NCBI GenBank assembly: GCA_025935235.1 | Contig: JAICVT010000040.1 | Location: 1 to 19,227, forward strand | Direction: 5' to 3' | Length of the DNA: 19,227 nt | Source of the DNA: Ktedonobacterales bacterium | GTDB taxonomy: Bacteria; Chloroflexota; Ktedonobacteria; Ktedonobacterales; JADMIN01 | Shown here: in pieces, positions 6,929-14,219 of the stretch | Numbering within the stretch: the first letter of the stretch is position 1 | How the letters are laid out: each line of letters opens with the position of its first letter | The notes under the pieces: generated by a model | Seen by the model: the letters and a program-made list of their open reading frames with translations, nothing else | Database searches by the model: none | Told to the model about the DNA's origin: nothing | Program-made: the position numbers and the translations under genes

Positions 6929-9900
6929 CCTTCCGGCTCGCCGCGCGCCTCTTGCCAGGCCTCGGCCAGCGCCTCCTCGCGCGAGAGCGCGCGGCCAGCG
7001 GCATAGGCGGCGGCCCAGCCCTCCGCGCCGAGCGCTGCCTGCGCAGCCGTCAACAGCGGAGTCTCATCAACGACGGACTGCGCAATGCCGTGCGGCTCGT
7101 CCATCCGCTCCACCGCGCCCAGCAGCCGCGCCGCTCGCAGCGTGCGGCCCTCGTGAGCGGCCATCACGGCGAGCACGACGATGACTTCGGAGTCCTGCGC
7201 TTCATCCAGTGATTGATTGGCGCGGGCATGGATGATCGCGAGCGCTCGCAGCATGGCGGAACGCGCCCTGTCCATGTCATTGTGTCGCACGCTGAGATAG
7301 GCCAGCGCGTCGTATGCCGTCAACTCAGTCGGCGCGTTCTCGACACGCTTGGCCAGCCGCAGGCCTTCCTCGGTGATCGCCAGGCCCTCTGTTACCAGGT
7401 TCGGATCGCCCGTCACAAGATCGTAGCCAATCCAGGAAAAAAGGCTGGCCTGGATCGCCTCGTCGCCCGATTCGCGCGCCACCTGGATCGCCTGGCGCAA
7501 CTGCGCAACGGGATCTGCGGCTATGGGGTGGCCACGCAAGGACAAGGCCGCGAGCGCCCAGAGCGCTTGCACTTCATTGCCGCGATCACCCGCTTCATGC
7601 GCGAGCGCAAGCAACTCGTTCGCCCTGGATTCGACGATGCTCGACTCCCGCATCATGATGGCATAGCTCACGATCCAGTTCAGCGCCCAGCGGCGCGCCC
7701 ACGCGCGGCGGGACTCGCTCTCTGGCGATGAGCTGGCGGGGTGCGACGTCGCGTCGTCCAGTTGCAGCATGCGCGCCAGCCAGCGATAGCCCTCACGCGT
7801 GTCGCCGCGCATATTCCAGTATTGCGCCGTCCCGATTACCAGCCGCAGCCCCAGCTCGGCCTCGCCGCGCTCCACTGCCCAGGCCAGCGCCGCGCGCAGA
7901 TTGTGCAGCTCAGCGCCCATCCGCGCCAGCCAGTCGGCGTGTCCATTGGCCAGCAGCGGGCCGTACTGCTCGCTCAGGCGCAGGATGTCCAGCGCGTGCG
8001 CGCGGCGCAGCGCCTCGGCCTCGCCGCTGGCCTCCAGCCGCTCGTGGGCATACTCGCGCACGACATGCAGCATGCTGTAGCGCGGCTGGCCACGCTCCTC
8101 GTGTCGCTGCACCAAACTCTGATCCATCAGCGCCGCCAGCCCCACCAGCGCATCCAGCTCCAGCGGCGGGGCGCCATCGGGCGCCAGGCAGACCGCCTCC
8201 ACCGCCTCCAGCGTGGCGCCGCCCGCGAAGACCGCCAGCCGCCGGAACAACGCGCGCTCGTCGTCGGTGAGCAGCTCCTCGCTCCAGGCGATGGTCGCGC
8301 GCATCGTGCGGTGATGCTCCTCCACATCGCGTGGACCATCGCTCAGCAGCGGCAGCGAGCGCTCCAGGCGGGTGAGCAGGGCGTCGAGCGGCAGAAACTT
8401 GACGCGCGCGGCGGCCAGCTCCAGCGCCAGCGGCAGGCCATCCAGTTGCGCGCAGATCTCCGCCACTACCGGCGCCGTCGAGAGCGTGAGGGCGAAATCG
8501 GCCACGGCGGCCTGCGCGCGCTCGCTGAACAGCCGGATCGAGGCAAACGGCGCCAGCCGCTCCGGGGTGGCGGGCGGGCCATCCGTCGCGGGGACGGGCA
8601 GCGCCGCCAGCGTGTAGTCGCGCTCACCCCGCAGCCGCAGCGGCGAGCGGCTCGTCACCAGCAGGCGCACACCGGGGCAGCGCTGGCGCAGGTCGGCCAG
8701 ATCATTGGCCGCCGCCGCGACATGCTCGAAGTTGTCGAGCACGAGCAGCGTGCGCTTGTCGCTGAGGTAGTCGCCCAGCGCCTCGGCGACCGGCCGCATG
8801 CCATGCGCCCGCAGCCCCAGCTCATGCGCGATGGTCGCCAGCGTCAGGGCTGGATCGCTCAGCCGCGAGAGGCGCACGAACCAGACGCCATCGGGAAAGA
8901 GATCCATCGCGCCGGTCAGCTCGGCGGCCACTTGCAGGCCCAGATGCGTCTTGCCGACGCCCGGCGGGCCCGTCACCGTCACCAGCCAGGCGCCCTCGCG
9001 CAGCATCCGCGTGACCTCGGCGATCTCGCGCGAGCGCCCCAGCAGCAGCGTCGGCTGGATGGGCAGATTGTGGGCGTGGCGGTCGAGCGCGCGCGGCGGC
9101 GGGAAGAGATCGGGCTGGTCGTCCAGCACGAGCTGCCAGAGACGTTCAGGCGCGCGCAGGTCTTTGAGGCGATGCTCGCCCAGGTCGCGCAGTTCAGTCT
9201 CGTTGGGCAGGCCATCCAGCGCGCCTTTGGCCAGCTCGGCGGTGGCGGTCGAGAGCAGGATCTGCCCGCCATGCGCCGCCGCGCCGATGCGCGCCGCGCG
9301 ATGCACGTCGAAGCCGACGTAATGGCCCGCGACCAGCAGTGGCGACCCGGTGTGCAGACCCATCCGCACCCGCACCGGCGCCTCCTGTGGCCAACGCTGC
9401 GCCGCCAGCGCCCGCTGCGCCTGCGTCGCGGCGGCCAGCGCGTCGTGAGCAGCTCCAAAGGCGGCGAAGAAGCTGTCACCCTGGGTATCCACCTCGCGCC
9501 CATGATGGGCGGCGAAGGCCGCGCGCAGGATGCGCTGGCTGGTGTCCAGAGCATCCGCGTACTGGTCGCCCAGGCGCTGGAGAATCTGTGTGCTGTGCTC
9601 GATGTCAGTAAAGAGGAAGGTCACGGTTCCCGTCGGCAGCAGCGCATGGCGGCTGGACGAGGTGGCAGCCAGCAGGTGCTCGGAAGGCTGAAATGGCGCC
9701 TCGGTGGGCTGATAGCGCGGCTCGATGGTCGGCGCGCGCCGCGCCGCCGCCAGGAACGCCGCGCGCTCCTCAACGCTCAGATCGAGCGCGCCCGCCAGCA
9801 GCGCGACGGTATCACGGCGTGGGGCGGTGCGAGCGCCGCGCTCCAGATCGTTGATGCCGCGTGTAGAGAGGCCCGCGCGCTCGGCCAGCGCCGCCTGGGT

Positions 9901-10011
9901 CAGCCGACGCGCCAGCCGGTAGCGCCGCAGCAGCTCACCAAACGCAACCTGCGCCGTCGCTACCGCTGCGGGCTGATGATCCGCCTGAAGATCAGATGGC
10001 GTGTCGCGCAT
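6925..10011 (-). CDS. Multidomain regulator: XRE HTH, class III cyclase-like domain, STAND/NB-ARC ATPase, TPR-like tail
   Basis: 1028 residues. Order: XRE-type helix-turn-helix (about 24-82, LTQAALAERAGLSTRGINDLERG); class III nucleotide cyclase homology domain (about 128-290, FLFTDIEHST, QGDSFFAAF, YVGFDVHRAARI, HRLKDL); STAND/AfsR-type ATPase with Walker A GPPGVGKTHL (348-357), Walker B TLLVLDN (421-427), TSRSPL and GLPLALELAAAR (525-536); then about 450 helical residues with TPR-like repeats. The two metal-binding Asp of the cyclase are present (D136, D179), but the transition-state Asn is His (VHRAAR) and the usual Lys before GD is Asp, so it may be a nucleotide sensor rather than an enzyme. 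Start: ATG at 10011 with GGAGG 6 nt upstream, preferred over ATG 10050. It probably acts as a cytoplasmic transcription regulator; the divergent secreted-protein gene is a candidate target. Confidence 0.85.
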   Translation of the reverse strand: MRDTPSDLQADHQPAAVATAQVAFGELLRRYRLARRLTQAALAERAGLSTRGINDLERGARTAPRRDTVALLAGALDLSVEERAAFLAAARRAPTIEPRYQPTEAPFQPSEHLLAATSSSRHALLPTGTVTFLFTDIEHSTQILQRLGDQYADALDTSQRILRAAFAAHHGREVDTQGDSFFAAFGAAHDALAAATQAQRALAAQRWPQEAPVRVRMGLHTGSPLLVAGHYVGFDVHRAARIGAAAHGGQILLSTATAELAKGALDGLPNETELRDLGEHRLKDLRAPERLWQLVLDDQPDLFPPPRALDRHAHNLPIQPTLLLGRSREIAEVTRMLREGAWLVTVTGPPGVGKTHLGLQVAAELTGAMDLFPDGVWFVRLSRLSDPALTLATIAHELGLRAHGMRPVAEALGDYLSDKRTLLVLDNFEHVAAAANDLADLRQRCPGVRLLVTSRSPLRLRGERDYTLAALPVPATDGPPATPERLAPFASIRLFSERAQAAVADFALTLSTAPVVAEICAQLDGLPLALELAAARVKFLPLDALLTRLERSLPLLSDGPRDVEEHHRTMRATIAWSEELLTDDERALFRRLAVFAGGATLEAVEAVCLAPDGAPPLELDALVGLAALMDQSLVQRHEERGQPRYSMLHVVREYAHERLEASGEAEALRRAHALDILRLSEQYGPLLANGHADWLARMGAELHNLRAALAWAVERGEAELGLRLVIGTAQYWNMRGDTREGYRWLARMLQLDDATSHPASSSPESESRRAWARRWALNWIVSYAIMMRESSIVESRANELLALAHEAGDRGNEVQALWALAALSLRGHPIAADPVAQLRQAIQVARESGDEAIQASLFSWIGYDLVTGDPNLVTEGLAITEEGLRLAKRVENAPTELTAYDALAYLSVRHNDMDRARSAMLRALAIIHARANQSLDEAQDSEVIVVLAVMAAHEGRTLRAARLLGAVERMDEPHGIAQSVVDETPLLTAAQAALGAEGWAAAYAAGRALSREEALAEAWQEARGEPEG

Positions 10012-10143
10012 GGTCTGCCTCCGCCCTCGCCCGTGGGCCGCCGGAAACACCTATCAGCCCGACCGATACGCTTCTCCTTGCGTCACTTCTCCATCGGTAG
10101 CTCAGCCGCAGACGCCGCCTGCGCTGGCGTCTCAGGTGTTCAG

Positions 10144-10171
10144 AGTATGGCGCACGGCCAACGCTTGTCAA
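10144..10171 (-). promoter_or_regulatory. Promoter of the XRE-cyclase-STAND regulator
   Basis: On the minus strand TTGACA (10166-10171), a 16-bp spacer and CATACT (10144-10149). The start would be near 10137, giving a leader of about 125 nt before the ATG at 10011. The -35 hexamer is consensus; the -10 matches at four positions and the spacer is slightly short. Confidence 0.6.
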
Positions 10172-10205
10172 ATCGGGGCGTGCGGCGACAAAAACCGCCG
10201 TGCGC

Positions 10206-10234
10206 TTGACAGAAGAAGAACCAGTCACTATACT
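10206..10234 (+). promoter_or_regulatory. Consensus-like sigma-70 promoter, plus strand
   Basis: TTGACA (10206-10211), a 17-bp spacer and TATACT (10229-10234), with the predicted start near 10241. It is divergent from the regulator promoter, the two -35 boxes being about 35 bp apart. The first gene downstream is the secreted-protein gene at 10715, which implies a leader of about 470 nt. Confidence 0.8.
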
Positions 10235-10241
10235 TGCGAGT

Positions 10242-10267
10242 GCTATACGCATACGGCTCCGTATAGC
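10242..10267. promoter_or_regulatory. Nested dyad at the predicted start site (operator or 5' hairpin)
   Basis: GCTATACG (10242-10249) pairs with CGTATAGC (10260-10267). Inside it a second dyad, ATACGG-CT-CCGTAT (10251-10264), overlaps the loop and right arm, so the two pairings exclude each other. Position right at the transcription start suits a repressor operator or a small RNA switch. Confidence 0.5.
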
Positions 10268-10714
10268 GCCTGGTTGTTCCTCGCCAGTGTATCGGGAGCG
10301 CCTCCGCTCCTCACCAAGCGACACACGTTCGTCCGCGGTCCAGTTGGATGTAGCCCGACGCCTGGGCATACCCGACAGCGACTCCAGCGGCTGAACGAGT
10401 CGATCACCGTACGTTTTCCCCATGGCTGAGGTCTGGGGGCTGTAGGTGTCGTATCTCCTAACTCACGCTACATCGCGACGCCTCACTGCTGGAGACGTCG
10501 CAGGCGAGCGGCGCAGCCCCGCACTGGCCGTCCAAGCCATCCTTCGGCTGGCCACCCATCCCCTGTTCCCTGCCGCGCCCCAGCGACCGGGAGCGCCTGG
10601 CCCGCAGTTGCACCGCCAGGATCGCCATGCGCGCGCGACCTTCTGGTGTCGCCTGGAAGCATCCGAGGGTCGTTTGACCTGGTTTGAGACCATCCAAGAT
10701 TTGGAGGCGCAGCT
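10268..10714 (+). other. Long leader of the secreted-protein gene, no recognised gene
   Basis: About 450 bp downstream of the plus promoter. It contains a short hairpin (GGAGCG 10295-10300 / CGCTCC 10305-10310) and an imperfect hairpin around 10530-10553. Open frames exist on both strands, the longest on plus from an ATG at 10446, but they are Arg/Pro/Ala-rich without family features or ribosome sites, so none is called. No known riboswitch class is recognised. Confidence 0.45.
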
Positions 10715-12385
10715 ATGCGCATTCACTCCGTATTCGCACGGAAGCCTGTCGCTGCCATCACCCTCTGCGTCACCACGGCGCTGACGCTCGTGCTGGCGCA
10801 GGGACCGCTCACAGCGGCGGCTCATGCCACCGACACCGGCATTGCGCCGAACGCTGTGGGCGCGCTGGACTGCAACGGCTACAGCCTGATCCAGCGACTG
10901 GTGAAACCCAACGGAGTCTGCACCGATCCCCGCTCGATCTATGACGGAGAAGGCGCCCGCTTCCTCGACAATGGCCACTACATCGGTCACGATGAGCCGA
11001 GCCTGCGATTCCTCTCCAGTGTTCCTGGCTCTGGCAATAACGTGACCTGGAACGAGACGCTGCCCGGCGATCCAGCGGCCAGCCCAACGGTCGCTACGCC
11101 CGGATCCGATGTGACGCACTGGTTCGAGCTGTCGATTGCGCCGTGGTTTGGCATGGCGCTCTGCGATCCCTATTCCTATCCACAGACCGCCTGCAAACCT
11201 GAGAGCGATGCCAACGCGCCAGGCGCAGGCTCCTCATCGTTCATCGGCGGCGGCAGCTCCTTCCTGGAAGTACAGTTCTACCCGCCGGGGTTCGCGCCGT
11301 TCGTGGACAACATCAGCTGCGACAACACGCACTGGTGCGCCTCGCTGCACATCAACGACGCGGAGTGCACGCTGAACTTCCACTTCTGCAACCCCAACTG
11401 TGTCGAGCCAACCAACTTCGCGTTCATCCAGATGGATGGCGTGCCGACCGGGCCACCCAGCCCGCAGCTCTCGAACCTGGCCACCAACACCCCCAACGCT
11501 GAAACGCTGCTGATGAATCCAGGGGATAAGCTCCAGGTCCACATCTTCGACGCCGACCTCGCGGGAGGTGGTCGCGCGCTGGAGGTGCATATCAGCGACC
11601 TGACGACTGGGCGGAGTGGCTTCATGCAGGCGTCGGTGGCCAATGGCTTCATGGCCACGCTGCTCGGCAACTGCCACGGCGCGCCATTCAACTATGAGCC
11701 AGAGTACAACACCGCCGAGCCGCAGAATCTGGTGCCATGGGCGGCGCTGCAGGGAGGCATCCTGACGGAGTATGAGATCGGCCACTTCACGCCGTGCACA
11801 TCTATCACCAGCCCGGCGACCTTCTCCATCCCTGGCTTCAGCGACCCGGTCTGGTTGAGTTGTCACGGGCCTTATGAAACCAGCGCCGACGGTGGGTCGA
11901 ATCCGGAAATTGCCGATGGGTTCTGCTTCCCGGTGGGCGACACCCACGGCGGAACCGCCCCGCCGAACGAGGTGACGGGCTGCACGGATCTCTTTAACGG
12001 CGATGTGGATTTCGACGGGTCATCCTATCGCGCCGACTGGCCGAATAGCGTGACGCCCACCACCTTCCCTTCGACGTTCCAGCAATCGCAGCCCAGCTCG
12101 AACGGACATAGCTATTCCGGCGTGCAGTTCGAGACGGATGCGGCGGCCAGCGAGACGACCTGCGGCCCCAGCACGCTCGCGGGCTGCGCCGTGCCAGCGC
12201 CTATCGCGCCAGGCAGCTTCTACCCGTACTGGACACAGGCGCTAGTCAACGGTCACTGTGTCTGGGAGTTTGGCCAGATGACCAACGGGAACACGTTCGG
12301 CGGCGCCGCGCAGTATGACGGACCATCCGCCTACTTCTTTGGCACGCTATCGAGCGACGTGTTGTCCAACCCGAACTGCTCGTAG
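10715..12385 (+). CDS. Exported Cys-rich protein of unknown function
   Basis: 556 residues. A classical signal peptide (basic start, hydrophobic core, then TAAAHA with cleavage expected near A38) directs export. There is no membrane anchor, LPXTG or lipobox. The mature chain is rich in Gly, Pro, Asn, Ser and aromatic residues and has about 18 cysteines, many in pairs close together (ISCDNTHWCASL, AECTLNFHFCNPNC), which suggests disulfide bonds outside the cell. Segments such as HWFELSIAPWFGMALCDPYSYPQTAC and EPTNFAFIQMDGVPTGPPSPQ look like a conserved family of soil-bacterial secreted proteins, but I know no function for it. A beta-rich fold is a guess from composition. Start: ATG with GGAGG 8 nt upstream. 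It is probably controlled from the promoter at 10206 and perhaps by the divergent regulator. Confidence 0.85.
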   Translation: MRIHSVFARKPVAAITLCVTTALTLVLAQGPLTAAAHATDTGIAPNAVGALDCNGYSLIQRLVKPNGVCTDPRSIYDGEGARFLDNGHYIGHDEPSLRFLSSVPGSGNNVTWNETLPGDPAASPTVATPGSDVTHWFELSIAPWFGMALCDPYSYPQTACKPESDANAPGAGSSSFIGGGSSFLEVQFYPPGFAPFVDNISCDNTHWCASLHINDAECTLNFHFCNPNCVEPTNFAFIQMDGVPTGPPSPQLSNLATNTPNAETLLMNPGDKLQVHIFDADLAGGGRALEVHISDLTTGRSGFMQASVANGFMATLLGNCHGAPFNYEPEYNTAEPQNLVPWAALQGGILTEYEIGHFTPCTSITSPATFSIPGFSDPVWLSCHGPYETSADGGSNPEIADGFCFPVGDTHGGTAPPNEVTGCTDLFNGDVDFDGSSYRADWPNSVTPTTFPSTFQQSQPSSNGHSYSGVQFETDAAASETTCGPSTLAGCAVPAPIAPGSFYPYWTQALVNGHCVWEFGQMTNGNTFGGAAQYDGPSAYFFGTLSSDVLSNPNCS

Positions 12386-12438
12386 GGAGCCGCTGCTCGT
12401 AGCAAGCCGCAGACAGGCGCGTAGATCGTGAGCGTAGC

Positions 12439-12468
12439 GAGCGGGGCTGGCGATCGCCAGCCCCGCTC
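12439..12468. terminator. Perfect 30-bp palindrome, candidate bidirectional terminator
   Basis: Fifteen-base arms meet without a spacer at a central GCGATCGC. It lies between the convergent secreted-protein gene (stop 12385) and the arsA-like gene (stop at 12509), where a terminator for both strands is expected. Only a weak T-rich stretch follows on the plus side and none on the minus side. Confidence 0.55.
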
Positions 12469-12508
12469 TGATTGCTGCTCTATCTGCTGCTCTTCGCTGC
12501 TATCTTCG

Positions 12509-13786
12509 CTACTTCGTGTAGGCGGCGCTGGTGGTGGGCTGCTCGAATGTCACCTCCAGCGCGCTGTTGACCATGCGCGCCACGGTGGCGTCGAGCGGGG
12601 CCAGCACGGTGGGCAGCGCGATGTTGCGCTTGAAGTTGCCGACCTCCACGATCAGGTCGTCGCCCTTCTTGACCATCTCCACCTTGCCCATCTCGATGTG
12701 CGGCAGCGGCAGCCGCAAGATGTACTGGTCGCCACGCTTGACCAGCTCCTGGGTCTGCCCCTGGAAGAAGACCTGGGTGGGGTCCTGCTCACCCCAGACC
12801 TCGCGCGCCAACTGCGCCAGCGCCTCTAGGCCGATCACCTCGCGCGAGCGATAGGGCGCATCCCACACCGGCAGCGGCGCGAAGGTCTGGTGGATCTGCT
12901 GGTAGTAGCCACGCTGCTGCGCCACCATCTCATCCAACAGATTCGGCTGCGCGGATTGTTCGGCTGGCGCGGAGCCACCCGGCAGGATGCGGTTCAGCAG
13001 GCTGGGCTGGGCGGCTGCGGAGGTCGCGGGCGCCGCTGCGGTCTGGTCGGCCACGCCTGGCAGCACGCGATTGCACAGCACGCTATCAATCGGGTAGCCG
13101 TAGAGTGTCAGATAGGTCTCGGCCCGCAGCGCCTCTTTGATGACCATCTTTTCCGGGTTGACCACCAGCCGGTAGCTGCTGACGGAGTTGTCAGTCAGGG
13201 TCGCCTTGAGCGCCGCCACCTGCACGTTCAGCTTGTCGAGCTGCTCGAAGACGTTGACCCCAGGCAGGAAGCTGCGCAACAGCGGCTTGGCGGCATTGAA
13301 GGCGACATTGCGCCAGCCACTGGCGCGATTGACATACCACAGGAAGGTCTCTGGCATGCTCAGCAGGCGCACCGTCTCGCCGGTGGGCGCGGCGTCCACC
13401 ACCACCACGTCGAAGTTCCCCTCGCGCGCCTGCCGGTGGATGTTGAGCAGCGCGACGATCTCATCCATGCCAGGGATCAGCGCCATCTCCTCGGCGGCCA
13501 CCTCGTTCGCGCCGTTCTTCTTGAGCGTGTTGGTGATGTAGTCCTGCACCTTGCTCCAGCCGTTGCGCATCTCCTCCAGCACATTGATCTCCTGCGCCCA
13601 GAGGTTCGGCCCGATCGGCTGCGGCTCGGCGGTCAACGTGCGGTCGAGGGCATCGGCCAGGCTGTGCGCCAGATCGGTGCTGACGACCAGCGTGCGCTTG
13701 CCAAGCTGCGCCGAGCGGGCGGCGGTGGCGGCGGAGAGGGTGGTCTTGCCGACGCCTCCCTTGCCCAGGTAGAGGATCAATCGCAT
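12509..13786 (-). CDS. ArsA/Get3-family ATPase with HSP20-like C-terminal domain
   Basis: 425 residues. The deviant P-loop GKGGVGKTT (8-16) opens the protein, with switch I STDLAHSLADAL (36-47) and switch II VVVDAAPTGETVRLL (127-141, D131), the pattern of ArsA/Get3 ATPases. Only one ATPase unit is present, as in Get3 and many bacterial ArsA-like proteins, so a dimer is expected. The last ~75 residues (from about GQTQELVKRG) fit the alpha-crystallin/HSP20-like beta domain often attached to these ATPases. Between them, near residues 245-290, an Ala/Pro-rich insertion repeats itself (NRVLPG/NRILPG, AAQPSLLN/SAQPNLLD). No arsenic genes are nearby, so arsenite export is not supported; a chaperone or targeting role is as likely. 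Start: ATG at 13786; the frame is open to 13888, but the P-loop is expected about 8 residues from the N-terminus. Confidence 0.87.
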   Translation of the reverse strand: MRLILYLGKGGVGKTTLSAATAARSAQLGKRTLVVSTDLAHSLADALDRTLTAEPQPIGPNLWAQEINVLEEMRNGWSKVQDYITNTLKKNGANEVAAEEMALIPGMDEIVALLNIHRQAREGNFDVVVVDAAPTGETVRLLSMPETFLWYVNRASGWRNVAFNAAKPLLRSFLPGVNVFEQLDKLNVQVAALKATLTDNSVSSYRLVVNPEKMVIKEALRAETYLTLYGYPIDSVLCNRVLPGVADQTAAAPATSAAAQPSLLNRILPGGSAPAEQSAQPNLLDEMVAQQRGYYQQIHQTFAPLPVWDAPYRSREVIGLEALAQLAREVWGEQDPTQVFFQGQTQELVKRGDQYILRLPLPHIEMGKVEMVKKGDDLIVEVGNFKRNIALPTVLAPLDATVARMVNSALEVTFEQPTTSAAYTK

Positions 13787-14123
13787 GCGAGGGGAGCCTT
13801 TCCAATTCGTCCAACACGCGGCGCCAGGGCCACGGAAGCTGACACTTGTTGTAACGATCCGGCGCCCCATGCGCGCTGGCCGCGACATCCACTTCTACGC
13901 CAGCGTCTCGCGCGGGTTGTACACTGCGTCCATCCGCCCGCCGTCCGTCGGCGCGCCTGAGTGGGAGGCGAGTAGCATCGCTGGCGGTCACCGACCTGCC
14001 TTGATTTTCGGCCGCGGGTCGCGGCATGATCTGACAGTGACCGATTGCACACCCATTGCAACGTGTTTGTTCGCTACTCGCAAAGCGCCTACGCAGCCAT
14101 CCGCCCAACCGCTTGGTAACGCT

Positions 14124-14147
14124 CTTGCGAGGCGACAGCGTCGCAAG
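14124..14147 (+). other. Inverted repeat in crtB leader (7-bp stem)
   Basis: CTTGCGA (14124-14130) pairs with TCGCAAG (14141-14147) around a 10-nt loop, with a smaller GCGA/TCGC pairing possible inside. It lies about 70 bp before the crtB start. Confidence 0.45.
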
Positions 14148-14172
14148 GCGCAAGATGACACAGGACAGCGTA

Positions 14173-14193
14173 GCGCGGCGCGAGGCGCCGCGC
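14173..14193 (+). other. Strong GC hairpin just upstream of the crtB ribosome site
   Basis: GCGCGGCGC (14173-14181) pairs perfectly with GCGCCGCGC (14185-14193) around a GAG loop. It ends 12 nt before the AGGAGG of crtB, so it could influence ribosome access or message stability. Confidence 0.55.
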
Positions 14194-14219
14194 CATCAGC
14201 CTATCAGGAGGCGGCTACG

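Larger units (their letters stand above)
13787..14219. other. Divergent intergenic region arsA-like / crtB
   Basis: 433 bp between two divergent starts. It must hold both promoters, but I find no convincing -35/-10 pair on either strand. Seen instead: ATTGCA repeated at 14044-14049 and 14055-14060 (11 bp apart, one helical turn), and two hairpins nearer crtB (entered separately). No RNA gene or small coding gene is recognised. Confidence 0.5.

Noticed and set aside
7741..10209. Long plus-strand open frame of 822 codons
   Set aside because: Antisense to the XRE-cyclase-STAND gene, Arg/Gln-rich without family motifs; a GC-driven shadow.
10446..10784. Plus-strand frame of 112 codons in the long leader
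   Set aside because: No ribosome site, Arg/Pro/Ala-rich, overlaps the start of the well-supported secreted-protein gene in another frame.
13915..13925. TTGTACA-like sequence as a B12-photoreceptor (CarH/LitR) operator for crtB
   Set aside because: Single short match, no second half-site or -35/-10 context, and no such regulator gene in the window.
12890..13960. Plus-strand open frame of 356 codons
   Set aside because: Antisense to the ArsA-like gene, whose P-loop and switch motifs settle the coding strand.
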